From: an uncultured Lachnospiraceae bacterium
GTDB taxonomy: Bacteria; Bacillota; Clostridia; Lachnospirales; Lachnospiraceae
Length of the DNA: 64,000 nucleotides
Assembly (NCBI GenBank): GCA_946557105.1
Contig: CAMNSZ010000003.1
Coordinates: 1 to 64,000 of the forward strand
Reading direction: 5' to 3'
Under the pieces are notes generated by a model. The model was not told where the DNA came from. It was given only the letters and a program-made list of their open reading frames with translations, and did not search any database. This document shows, piece after piece, positions 8,256 through 16,421 of this stretch. The first letter of the stretch is position 1, and every line of letters begins with the position of its first letter. Position numbers and translations under genes: made by a program.

Positions 8256-9248
8256 ATGAATAGTAAAGTACCGTCATTATGTGGAGTATATAAGGAATAT
8301 TTTCCTATAGGAACAATAGTGAATGATGAACTGGTAAGCAAGGACAGCGAGTTAATCACGAAACATTTCAATAGTATAACGCCTGAAAATGAGTTAAAGC
8401 TAAATAAAATACATCCGGATAAGGATACTTTTATTTTTGAAGAAGCCGATAAATTGGTGGATTTCGGAAGAAGAAATAATATGCTGGTAAGAGGGCATGT
8501 TTTGGTTTGGCACGATCATTCTCCGGAATGGTTCTTTACGAATGATAAGGGAGAAAAGGTATCAAGAGAAATTGTTTTGGGCAGATTGCAGGAATATATT
8601 AATTTGGTGGTTAAGCATTTTGGAAATAATATTTATTGCTGGGATGTGGTGAATGAAGCAATAGCTGATGATAATACGTTTTACAGACCGTCAAAGTGGC
8701 TGGAAACCATCGGAGAAGAATTTATAGAGAAGGCGTTTATTTTTGCCCATGAGGCAAATCCCGATATAAAGCTTTATTACAATGATTATAATGCGGAGAT
8801 GGGGGAAAAGGGCGATAAAGTATATTCTTTAATAAAGGGGCTGCTTAGCCGTGACGTACCTGTCCATGGAGTAGGGATACAGGGACATTACGACATAGTT
8901 TTTCATAAACCCGAAGCATTAAAATCAATGATAGAGAGGTATGCGGATTTAGGAATAAAGCTGCAGATAACAGAGATGGATGTATCTGTGTTCGGTTTTG
9001 ACGACAGAAACAATACCTTGCAGCGTCCCACCACAGAGCTGTTAGAGAGGCAGGCAGAATTTTATGAAAAAGCTTTTGAAATCTTTAGGGAATACAAAAG
9101 TGTGATTGAAGGGGTAACTATATGGGGTGTCACGGACAGATACACGTGGAAGGATGATTTCCCTGTAAACGGCAGAAAGGACTGGCCATTGCTTTTTGAT
9201 GAAAGCGGGGAGCCAAAAGCGGCCTTTAATTCCATTGTTTCGTTTTAA
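8256..9248 (+). CDS. Endo-1,4-beta-xylanase, GH10, cytoplasmic
   Basis: 330 residues covering only the GH10 catalytic barrel. The acid/base is E134 in WDVVNEAI and the nucleophile E240 in ITEMDVSV; substrate-binding WHDHSPEWF and the C-terminal GVTDRYTWKDDFP are also typical. There is no signal peptide, so it would hydrolyse imported xylo-oligosaccharides. It follows the fucosyltransferase by 61 bases with an AAGGAG ribosome site and is the last gene before a new promoter. It is AT-rich like the peptide cluster. Whether it belongs to that pathway or is a neighbour is open; a second, lipoprotein GH10 lies at 33670. Confidence 0.92.
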   Translation: MNSKVPSLCGVYKEYFPIGTIVNDELVSKDSELITKHFNSITPENELKLNKIHPDKDTFIFEEADKLVDFGRRNNMLVRGHVLVWHDHSPEWFFTNDKGEKVSREIVLGRLQEYINLVVKHFGNNIYCWDVVNEAIADDNTFYRPSKWLETIGEEFIEKAFIFAHEANPDIKLYYNDYNAEMGEKGDKVYSLIKGLLSRDVPVHGVGIQGHYDIVFHKPEALKSMIERYADLGIKLQITEMDVSVFGFDDRNNTLQRPTTELLERQAEFYEKAFEIFREYKSVIEGVTIWGVTDRYTWKDDFPVNGRKDWPLLFDESGEPKAAFNSIVSF

Positions 9249-9315
9249 TGTGTTAAATGTATTAAATATTATCTGATAAATTAGTTTCCTGCTACGGCGG
9301 CAGTCTGCCGGACCA

Positions 9316-9344
9316 TTGACTTTTGACGTTGAATGTGGTATTTT
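9316..9344 (+). promoter_or_regulatory. Promoter of the acyl-CoA synthetase gene
   Basis: TTGACT (9316-9321), 17 bases, then TATTTT (9339-9344). Just downstream lies a perfect inverted repeat, GCTTTAGC (9354-9361) and GCTAAAGC (9372-9379); TTTTGACG (9321-9328) is also mirrored by CGTCAAAA (9379-9386). An operator or leader hairpin at this site would control the gene at 9427. Confidence 0.5.
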
Positions 9345-9426
9345 ATGATAAGTGCTTTAGCAAGTAAAAACGCTAAAGCGTCAAAATTTAACGTAATGAA
9401 GCGAAGCATCGGAAAAGGAGCATAAA

Positions 9427-11061
9427 ATGCCGGTTACAGATTTGTTGGAGCGTAATCATAAGCTTTACGGGGAGGAAGTCGCATTGGTGGAATTGAATCC
9501 CACCATGCAGGATACAAGGAAAAGCACATGGAAGGAATATGATTTGGTACAGGCTACCTCCAATATTCCTTATAGAAGAGAGATAACATGGAGTATATTT
9601 GACGAAAAGGCTAATCGTGTGGCCAATATGCTGTTATCCCGGGGGATTCAGAAGGGAGACAGGGTTGCGATACTGATGTTCAATTGTCTGGAATGGCTGC
9701 CTATATATTTCGGTATTTTGAAAACGGGAGCCATTGCGGTACCCTTTAATTTTAGGTTTGCCTCTGACGAGATTCAGTATTGCGCGGATTTGGCGGAGGT
9801 TCATGTGCTGTTTTTCGGACCGGAATTTATAGGGAGGCTTGAGTCTATAGAGGAGCGGTTGAGCAAGGGGCGTTTGTTGATTTATGTGGGCGACGGCTGC
9901 CCTACCTTTGCGGAGAGCTATAGGGAATTGGTGGCGGACTGTTCCAGTCAGGCGCCCTTGGTGCGTCTGGAGGATGAGGATGATGCCGCAATTTATTTTT
10001 CCTCGGGAACTACAGGCTTCCCAAAGGCTATTTTACATAATCACGAGAGTCTGATGCAGGCGGCGCAGATGGAGCAGAAGCATCATTTGACGGATAGAGA
10101 CGACGTCTTTTTATGTATTCCCCCGCTCTATCACACGGGGGCAAAATTTCATTGGATGGGAAGCCTTTGCGCGGGAAGCAAGGCGGTTCTGTTAAAGGGA
10201 ACAAGTCCGGAGATTATATTGGATACGGTTTCCAAAGAGCATTGCACCATTGTGTGGCTTTTGGTTCCCTGGGCGCAGGATATTCTGGATGCGCTGGACA
10301 GGGGAGATTTGAAGCTTGAGGACTATGAGTTAGAGCAATGGCGGCTAATGCATATCGGAGCCCAGCCGGTTCCTCCTTCCCTGATTAAGCATTGGAGGGA
10401 ATATTTTCCTCATCATTTGTACGATACCAATTATGGATTGTCCGAATCCACGGGTCCGGGCTGCGTGCATCTGGGTGTTGAGAATATTCACAAGGTGGGG
10501 GCAATCGGAGTTCCCGGCTATCGTTGGAAGTGCAAAATTGTGGACGAGGGCGGCGCAGAAGTGGAAAAAGGCGAGGTTGGCGAGCTGTGCGTGAAGGGTC
10601 CGGGCGTAATGAGCTGTTATTACAACGACCCCAAGGCTACGGCAGAGACAATAAAGGACGGCTGGCTTTATACGGGAGACATGGCAATGCAGGACGAGGA
10701 CGGCTTCTATTTTCTGGTTGACCGCAAAAAAGACGTTATCGTCAGCGGCGGAGAGAATATATATCCCGTGCAGATTGAGAATTTTTTAAGCGCCTTTGAC
10801 AAGGTAAAGGACGTGGCTGTCATCGGATTGCCGGATAAGCGTCTGGGTGAAATTACAGGAGCCATTATTTCCATAAAAGAAGGAATGACCTGTACGGAGG
10901 AGGAGATTGAGGAATTCTGTAAGGAGCTTCCCCGTTACAAACGGCCCAAGCGCATTATTTTTGCGGAGGTTCCCAGAAATGCCACGGGCAAGATTGAAAA
11001 GCCTGCGCTGCGGAAGCTTTACGGCGCGGAGCAGCTGGTGGCGCAGCAGATTGAAGGCTGA
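9427..11061 (+). CDS. AMP-forming acyl-CoA synthetase family protein
   Basis: 544 residues. The adenylate-forming signature YFSSGTTGFPKAILH (near residue 190), the YGLSESTGPG loop, the YTGDMAMQDEDGF hinge region, and the C-terminal lysine in PRNATGKIEKPALR are all visible. Such enzymes activate a carboxylic acid with ATP and pass it to CoA or a carrier protein. A ribosome site AAAAGGAG precedes the ATG. It is monocistronic: its own promoter lies upstream and a terminator follows. It may be a catabolic fatty or aromatic acid ligase; an alternative worth noting is that it feeds the ACP-like protein of the adjacent cluster. The acid is unknown. Confidence 0.85.
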   Translation: MPVTDLLERNHKLYGEEVALVELNPTMQDTRKSTWKEYDLVQATSNIPYRREITWSIFDEKANRVANMLLSRGIQKGDRVAILMFNCLEWLPIYFGILKTGAIAVPFNFRFASDEIQYCADLAEVHVLFFGPEFIGRLESIEERLSKGRLLIYVGDGCPTFAESYRELVADCSSQAPLVRLEDEDDAAIYFSSGTTGFPKAILHNHESLMQAAQMEQKHHLTDRDDVFLCIPPLYHTGAKFHWMGSLCAGSKAVLLKGTSPEIILDTVSKEHCTIVWLLVPWAQDILDALDRGDLKLEDYELEQWRLMHIGAQPVPPSLIKHWREYFPHHLYDTNYGLSESTGPGCVHLGVENIHKVGAIGVPGYRWKCKIVDEGGAEVEKGEVGELCVKGPGVMSCYYNDPKATAETIKDGWLYTGDMAMQDEDGFYFLVDRKKDVIVSGGENIYPVQIENFLSAFDKVKDVAVIGLPDKRLGEITGAIISIKEGMTCTEEEIEEFCKELPRYKRPKRIIFAEVPRNATGKIEKPALRKLYGAEQLVAQQIEG

Positions 11062-11077
11062 TTAAGATATCCCTTTG

Positions 11078-11107
11078 GGGAGTCCTGTTTTGGGCTCCCT
11101 TGTTTTT
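11078..11107 (+). terminator. Terminator after the acyl-CoA synthetase gene
   Basis: GGGAGTCC (11078-11085) pairs with GGGCTCCC (11092-11099) with one G-U pair and a six-base loop, followed by TTGTTTTT. It ends the transcript from 9427. Confidence 0.75.
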
Positions 11108-11592
11108 ATGAAATTTTTCCCGTTTTTATTTAAAGAAGGAATAGGAGCGGTTTCTCTATTATAAAATTATAAAGAAAAGCCGGGAGAAGGGAGTAAGCCT
11201 ATGAAAAAGAAAAGGGCGGCCAAAGAAGGTTAAACCTATTTAAAAAGCAGGCTCAGGTTCGGGTAGAGGTTTCGATACTGAAGTTTGAAAGTGATTGTAG
11301 TGTTGAAAGAAGCAAGGAGGCCGCCGGTGAAACGGGGCTGCCTGTTTTGACGGGAACGGTTGTGAGAGTGGAAAACAAATTATAATATCAACGGGTGGAG
11401 AAGGACGCTTAAAAGACAGATTTGGAAAAAGCTATAAATTTTTGGTATAAAATCATTTCTATGTGCAATAATATCATCATATTGTTCCGCAAATGCTTGG
11501 ATTTACGGGAAGTGAAACGGCGTTGGCGGAATGCATGTTGACTTTGGAAAGAAAATTCAGGGCGGGTGAAGGCGCGCCGATGGGAGCAATAT
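11108..11592. other. Long stretch without an intact gene; possible coding debris
   Basis: About 485 bases before uxuA. A + strand frame at 11240-11383 reads through as a plausible protein tail (containing VRVEVSILKFESDCSVE and TGLPVLTGTVVRVENKL) but has no start codon with a ribosome site, so it may be the remnant of a lost gene. A possible -10 (TATAAA, near 11445) precedes uxuA without a convincing -35. No RNA gene or repeat is evident. Confidence 0.3.
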
Positions 11593-12639
11593 ATGAAGCT
11601 ATCGTTCCGATGGTACGGGGAAGAGGATAAGGTAAGCCTTAAAAATATAGCGCAGATACCGGGTATGCATTCCATAGTTACGGCTGTGTATAACGTGAAG
11701 GCAGGCGAGGTCTGGAGCAGAGAGAGCATCGCGGGATTAAAGAGGCAGGTGGAGCAGGCAGGTCTGCATTTTGAGGTAATCGAAAGTATTCCCGTGCATG
11801 AGGATATTAAGCTGGGGAAGGAATCGCGAGACCGTTATATTGCCAATTATTGCGAAAATATCAGAAGAGTGGCGGAGGCGGGTGTCAGATGTATCTGTTA
11901 CAACTTTATGCCCGTGTTTGATTGGACGAGAACCCAGACTGACCATGTGCTTCCGGACGGCTCCACAACTCTTGCATATTATCAGGAGCAGGTGGAGAAG
12001 GTAAATCCCTTGGAGAGCGGAAATGATCTGACGCTCCCAGGATGGGATGCAAGCTACTCAAGAGAGGAGCTTAAGAATGTTGTGGAGTTGTATCAGAGTA
12101 TGACGGAGGAGAAGCTTTGGGATAATCTGAAATATTTTTTGGAGAGAATCATTCCTGCCGCTGTAGAATATAATGTAAATATGGCAATACATGAGGATGA
12201 TCCCTGCTGGAGTATTTTCGGTCTACCAAGAATTATTACGGACGAGGGGAATCTTGACCGTTTCTTAAAGCTGGTGGATGTGCCAAATAACGGTATTACT
12301 CTTTGTACAGGTTCTCTTGGCTGCTCCTGTAAAAATAATGTGGAAAGAATGGCGGCAAAGTATGCGGCAATGGGCAGAATCCATTTTGCGCATATGAGAA
12401 ATGTGGCGGTTCTGCCAAACGGCTTTGAGGAGAGAGCGCATCTGTCCTCCTGCGGCAGCCTTGATATGTATGCAATTATGAAGGCGCTTTATGACAACGG
12501 ATTTCAGGGATATATCCGTCCGGACCATGGCAGGATGATTTGGGGGGAGACCGGAAGAGCAGGCTACGGGCTGTATGACAGAGCGCTGGGCGCCACTTAT
12601 TTAAACGGGCTTTGGGAGGCAATAATGAAAAGCTCTTGA
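11593..12639 (+). CDS. uxuA: Mannonate dehydratase
   Basis: 348 residues. The start [25 protein letters not shown] is the well-known N-terminus of UxuA, which is why ATG 11593 (after GGGAGCA) is preferred to the upstream GTG at 11566. Other typical blocks are [27 protein letters not shown] and [11 protein letters not shown]. The enzyme dehydrates D-mannonate to 2-keto-3-deoxygluconate in D-glucuronate breakdown. No other glucuronate gene is adjacent, but a GH115 glucuronidase at 30.6 kb would release glucuronic acid from xylan, and the operon at 46 kb ends in the same intermediate. Confidence 0.93.
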   Translation: MKLSFRWYGEEDKVSLKNIAQIPGMHSIVTAVYNVKAGEVWSRESIAGLKRQVEQAGLHFEVIESIPVHEDIKLGKESRDRYIANYCENIRRVAEAGVRCICYNFMPVFDWTRTQTDHVLPDGSTTLAYYQEQVEKVNPLESGNDLTLPGWDASYSREELKNVVELYQSMTEEKLWDNLKYFLERIIPAAVEYNVNMAIHEDDPCWSIFGLPRIITDEGNLDRFLKLVDVPNNGITLCTGSLGCSCKNNVERMAAKYAAMGRIHFAHMRNVAVLPNGFEERAHLSSCGSLDMYAIMKALYDNGFQGYIRPDHGRMIWGETGRAGYGLYDRALGATYLNGLWEAIMKSS

Positions 12640-12682
12640 CATTGGAAAATAAAGCCATTATACTGTATTTCATTGGAAATAG

Positions 12683-12754
12683 TCCTCGATAGCTCAATGG
12701 TAGAGCACGCGGCTGTTAACCGCGGGGTTGTAGGTTCGAGCCCTACTCGGGGAG
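12683..12754 (+). tRNA. tRNA-Asn (GTT)
   Basis: A complete 72-base cloverleaf: acceptor TCCTCGA/TCGGGGA with one G-U pair, D stem GCTC/GAGC, anticodon stem CGCGG/CCGCG with loop CTGTTAA giving anticodon GTT, T stem GTAGG/CCTAC with TTCGAGC loop, discriminator G at 12754. CCA is not encoded. Confidence 0.95.
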
Positions 12755-12758
12755 CGCA

Positions 12759-12784
12759 GGGGAGTCGGAGGACTCCTCTTTTTT
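12759..12784 (+). terminator. Terminator after tRNA-Asn
   Basis: GGGGAGTC (12759-12766) pairs with GACTCCTC (12771-12778) around a GGAG loop, followed by a run of six T. Confidence 0.8.
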
Positions 12785-12877
12785 ATATATGGAATTTTGT
12801 TGTAGAGCTTTTTACATAGAAATAAAGAGCGTGGGCTGCCATAAAGAGGCAGGCGGCGGAAAGGTGTGGTATGTATA

Positions 12878-14374
12878 ATGGGAATATTGTCAGAGTTAAA
12901 GCCCCAAAGGGTTTTTTACTATTTTGAAGAAATTACAAGGATTCCCCATGGTTCCGGGAATGTGGAGCAAATCAGCAATTATCTGGTAAACTTTGCCGGA
13001 GAGCACAAGTTATTTTGTGTACAGGACGCGCTAAAAAATGTAATAATCATAAAAGAGGCTTCTGCGGGCTATGAGAAGGAGCCGCCCATAATTTTACAAG
13101 GTCATATGGATATGGTTGCGGTGAAAAGGCCGGACTGTCCTATTGATATGGCGAGAGAAGGACTGAATGTCTGCGTCAGAGGCGACAAGGTTTGCGCAGA
13201 GGGCACCAGTCTCGGGGGAGACGACGGCATTGCGGTGGCATATGCCCTTGCGCTTTTGGAAGCGGACACCGTAAGGCATCCCCGGCTTGAGGTAGTGATA
13301 ACAGTAGACGAAGAGGTGGGCATGGACGGGGCGAGAGGAATTGATTTGTCCGTGCTGACCGGAAGGCGTATGATAAATCTGGATTCCGAGGACGAGGGGA
13401 TTTTCCTAACCGGCTGTGCGGGAGGGGCAAGGCAAAAATGCAGTCTTGCACTGACGCAACAAGAGCGGGAAGGAGCGGCCCTTGAGATTACAATAGGCGG
13501 TCTGCTGGGAGGTCATTCGGGAGGAGAAATTCATAAGGAAAGAGGTAATGCAATCAGTCTGTTGGGAAGGGTGCTGCGCCGTCTGACGGGAGAGCTTTCT
13601 GTAAGCCTTGCCGCTGCCTCGGGCGGATTGGCGGATAATGCCATTCCCAGAGAAAGCAGGGCCGTAGTGGTAATAGAGGATAAGGATAAGAACCGATTAA
13701 ACAGGCTTTTGAAGAGTGTGGAGACGGAGCTTGCCGAAGAGCTTTCGGGGAGAGACCCTGAGGTTTATATACAGGTAAGGGAAACTGGAAGGGGAAGCTA
13801 TCACTGCGCCACGGCGGACGATACGAAGAAGGCGGCCGATTTTTTGCTGGCGCTTCCAAACGGTGTGCAGGGGATGAGCCCGGATATCGAAGGATTGGTG
13901 GAAACCTCACTGAATTTGGGAATTCTGACATATGAGGAAGGGCTGTTGAATGTAGAAATATCCTTGCGAAGCAGTGTGGAAAGCGCAAAGCGCGCTTTGG
14001 CGGATAAGGTGGAGGCGGTAACAAGGCTGGCAGGAGCAAGGTGCGTACTGTCGGGGGAATACCCGGGCTGGAAATATCGGGAGCATTCGCCTCTGCGGGA
14101 AAAGATGAGGGCGGTATATGAGGAAATGTACGGCGTAAAGCCCCGTATAGAGGCCATTCATGCAGGTCTGGAGTGCGGTATTCTGGCAAATAAGCTGGAG
14201 GATTTGGACTGCGTTTCCATAGGACCGCAGATAAGCGATATTCATACTACTGAAGAAGCTTTAAGCATTTCTTCCACGGCGAGAGTGTGGGAATTTTTGC
14301 TTAGACTGTTAGGAACGAAGGATGAAGAGCTTAAGGATTACCCGCTTTGCACAACACAGCGGGCAGGGAGGTAA
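12878..14374 (+). CDS. pepD: Aminoacyl-histidine dipeptidase (M20 family)
   Basis: 498 residues. Metal-site motifs of M20 peptidases are visible: LQGHMDMVA, GGDDGIAVAYALALLE and the catalytic DEEVGMDGA, then the dimerisation-lid GGHSGGEIHKERGNA and the C-terminal HAGLECGIL. The length and the FYYFEEITRIPHGSGN opening are typical of PepD (cytosolic beta-Ala-His or general Xaa-His dipeptidase). ATG 12878 is preferred to GTG 12866 because the protein family begins near LSELKPQRVF. It precedes the permease gene by four bases, so the two are cotranscribed, but no functional link is known. Confidence 0.93.
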   Translation: MGILSELKPQRVFYYFEEITRIPHGSGNVEQISNYLVNFAGEHKLFCVQDALKNVIIIKEASAGYEKEPPIILQGHMDMVAVKRPDCPIDMAREGLNVCVRGDKVCAEGTSLGGDDGIAVAYALALLEADTVRHPRLEVVITVDEEVGMDGARGIDLSVLTGRRMINLDSEDEGIFLTGCAGGARQKCSLALTQQEREGAALEITIGGLLGGHSGGEIHKERGNAISLLGRVLRRLTGELSVSLAAASGGLADNAIPRESRAVVVIEDKDKNRLNRLLKSVETELAEELSGRDPEVYIQVRETGRGSYHCATADDTKKAADFLLALPNGVQGMSPDIEGLVETSLNLGILTYEEGLLNVEISLRSSVESAKRALADKVEAVTRLAGARCVLSGEYPGWKYREHSPLREKMRAVYEEMYGVKPRIEAIHAGLECGILANKLEDLDCVSIGPQISDIHTTEEALSISSTARVWEFLLRLLGTKDEELKDYPLCTTQRAGR

Positions 14375-14378
14375 AGCG

Positions 14379-15575
14379 ATGGGATTTTCAAAAGAGACAA
14401 TCAAACAAATACGTAGACTTATGATTTTCGGCGCAGTGCTGGTGCTGCTTTTAATGTATAGCGAGAAGGCATTAGAAACGGCGCTTTTCTTCTTTAGAAT
14501 AGCCCGTCCGTTTTTATACGGAGGAGCGATAGCTTTTGTACTGAATCTGCCAATGAGAGGAATAGAGGATAGGCTTTTAAAGAGCTGGAAGGGGAAGTCG
14601 GCAAAGAAGTTTAAGCGTCCGGTCAGTATGCTTTTGGCAGTTGCCGCAGTAATATTGGTAATTACGCTGGTTATTTCCATTATATTGCCGCAGATTTATG
14701 AGACGGCGGCCACTCTGGGAAAGGAAATCCCGGTTTTTTTCAGCAATATGCTTGTGGAGCTTGAGAAGCTCAGCCAAAAATATCCCGAGCTGAAGGATCC
14801 GGTTGCCGCCTTGGAGGACTTGCGGATAAATTGGGAGAGCGTTGCGGACGGTATAATCGGTTTCCTAAAAAACGGTGTCGGTAACGTGCTGACCTCCACT
14901 GTGAACGTGGCAGGCAGTATTGTGAGCGGAATTGTAAACGGAGTGATTTCCGTTATCTTTGCATTGTACATTTTAAGCCAGAAAGAAAAATTAAGGAATC
15001 AGGGAATCAGGATTTTGACGGCATATTTTCCGGTGAAGGTTAAAGACAAGATATTACAGATATGCGGGCTGCTTTATAAGAATTTCAGTAATTTTATAAC
15101 GGGGCAATGTCTGGAGGCAGTGATTTTGGGAACTATGTTTGTCATTGCCATGACAATTTTCCGTATGCCTTATGCGGTTATGGTAGGCGTGCTGATTGCT
15201 TTTACCGCACTGATACCTATAGTGGGAGCGTTTGTCGGCTGTGTTGCAGGCGCCTTCCTGATATTGACGGAGAATCCGGTACTGGCGTTTTGGTTTGTGA
15301 TTATGTTCCTGATATTACAGCAGGTTGAGGGGAATCTGATTTATCCTAAGGTGGTGGGAAGCTCCGTAGGGCTGCCTTCCATTTGGGTGCTGGCGGCGGT
15401 CAGCCTTGGAGGCAGCATGTTCGGCGTGGCGGGTATTTTGTTTTTTATTCCGTTTGCCGCAACGTTTTATGCGCTGTTTCGTGACAGCGTAAATAAGCGA
15501 AACGCCAGACAGGGAAATCCTTCCGGCGTATCAAAGCAGACTTCGGCTAAAAAGGAGGAAGGCGGAAAAAACTAG
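14379..15575 (+). CDS. AI-2E family transporter (PerM-like permease)
   Basis: 398 residues with about eight hydrophobic segments: a hairpin at residues 15-60, one near 85-110, and a cluster from 190 to 380. The C-terminal motifs (FITGQCLEAVILG, PYAVMVGVLIAFTALIPIVGAFVG, QQVEGNLIYPKVVGSSVGLPSIWVL) are those of the AI-2E/PerM family. Members export AI-2 in E. coli or act as ion/proton antiporters elsewhere; the substrate here is unknown. GGGAGG at 14366-14371 supports the ATG at 14379, directly after the pepD stop. Confidence 0.9.
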   Translation: MGFSKETIKQIRRLMIFGAVLVLLLMYSEKALETALFFFRIARPFLYGGAIAFVLNLPMRGIEDRLLKSWKGKSAKKFKRPVSMLLAVAAVILVITLVISIILPQIYETAATLGKEIPVFFSNMLVELEKLSQKYPELKDPVAALEDLRINWESVADGIIGFLKNGVGNVLTSTVNVAGSIVSGIVNGVISVIFALYILSQKEKLRNQGIRILTAYFPVKVKDKILQICGLLYKNFSNFITGQCLEAVILGTMFVIAMTIFRMPYAVMVGVLIAFTALIPIVGAFVGCVAGAFLILTENPVLAFWFVIMFLILQQVEGNLIYPKVVGSSVGLPSIWVLAAVSLGGSMFGVAGILFFIPFAATFYALFRDSVNKRNARQGNPSGVSKQTSAKKEEGGKN

Positions 15576-15637
15576 GAGAGATTCCCCAAAGCGAACAACG
15601 GCTGCATAATTGAAAACAGAATACGCAAAGGCTGGGT

Positions 15638-15732
15638 CTGCCGCATTAAAGGAAGAAAACACAGGACATGAAATTTGCCGTACTTGGTATCGGAAAGGTC
15701 TTGTATTTGAAATTTTAATGCGGCAGTTTTTT
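15638..15732 (+). terminator. Perfect 13-bp stem with 63-base loop and six-T run
   Basis: CTGCCGCATTAAA (15638-15650) is exactly complementary to TTTAATGCGGCAG (15714-15726), followed by TTTTTT. It works as a terminator for the upstream permease. The loop contains its own small hairpin (CCGTAC with GTA-T-CGG near 15678-15693), so a small structured RNA is possible. Confidence 0.6.
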
Positions 15733-15880
15733 ATATTAGGAAAAAGGAGGTATTCTCTGACGTGTCGCTTGCGTTATTCTTTCTATAGGCGATAATCGGT
15801 TTGCAGAGTCGATTTCGGAAGTATATTGTCTGGCTTTTCCAAGGGGAATTTCCGCAGGAAATTTACATACTTCACAATAC

Positions 15881-15918
15881 AAATATACCTTGACAGGCGA
15901 GGTATATTTGTATATAGT
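15881..15918 (+). promoter_or_regulatory. PadR promoter with overlapping palindromic operator
   Basis: TTGACA (15890-15895), 17 bases, TATAGT (15913-15918). Perfect inverted repeat arms AAATATACCT (15881-15890) and AGGTATATTT (15900-15909) flank the -35 box. ATATAC/GTATAT half-sites of this kind are typical of PadR-family operators, so autorepression by the next gene is expected. Confidence 0.8.
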
Positions 15919-15952
15919 GTATATATAAAGATGCTGCAAAGGAGGAGATCGC

Positions 15953-16276
15953 ATGTCAATTACATCCGATATTCTGAGGGGGCACACGGAGGCTATTATC
16001 CTTTCGCATCTTCTGGAGCAGGATAGCTATGGTTATCAGATAAACAAAGATATTATGAGAAAGACTGATAATAAATATGAGCTTAAGGAAGCGACCTTGT
16101 ATTCGGCGTTCAGAAGATTGGAGCAGGCAGGATATATTCGGACGTACTGGGGCAATGAGACGGTCGGCGCACGCCGCCGCTACTATTCAATAACCGAGGA
16201 GGGCAGGAAAGCTTATAAAAGCTATAGGCGGGATTGGGAAGAAGCAAAAGTGACAATAGACCAGCTTCTGAAATAG
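15953..16276 (+). CDS. PadR-family transcriptional regulator
   Basis: 107 residues forming a winged helix-turn-helix: GHTEAIILSHLLEQDSYGYQINKDI, the recognition region LKEATLYSAFRRLEQAGYIRTYWG, and the wing ARRRYYSITEEGRKAY. Short PadR proteins of this size are repressors released by small molecules or envelope stress. AAAGGAGGAG precedes the ATG. It heads an operon with a DUF1700 protein and a DUF4097 protein, a combination common in Firmicutes and usually assigned to the cell envelope. Confidence 0.93.
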   Translation: MSITSDILRGHTEAIILSHLLEQDSYGYQINKDIMRKTDNKYELKEATLYSAFRRLEQAGYIRTYWGNETVGARRRYYSITEEGRKAYKSYRRDWEEAKVTIDQLLK

Positions 16277-16421
16277 AGTAGAGCTGGTATAAGTCAATAA
16301 AATTCGATAGCTTGTTTTTTAACCGCAAATTTATAGCGCTCCGATATGGAGGGCGTTATTGCCGGGGCACAATGCTTTGGCGATTGTAGAGCCGCCAAGC
16401 GGCAGAAAGCGAGGAAAAAGT

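Noticed and set aside
9249-9310. Terminator after the GH10 gene
   Set aside because: Only a short GGCAG-TC-TGCC stem without a T-run is visible; not convincing.
13554-14189. 211-residue minus-strand frame within pepD
   Set aside because: Proline- and serine-rich shadow of the pepD coding strand; no ribosome site.
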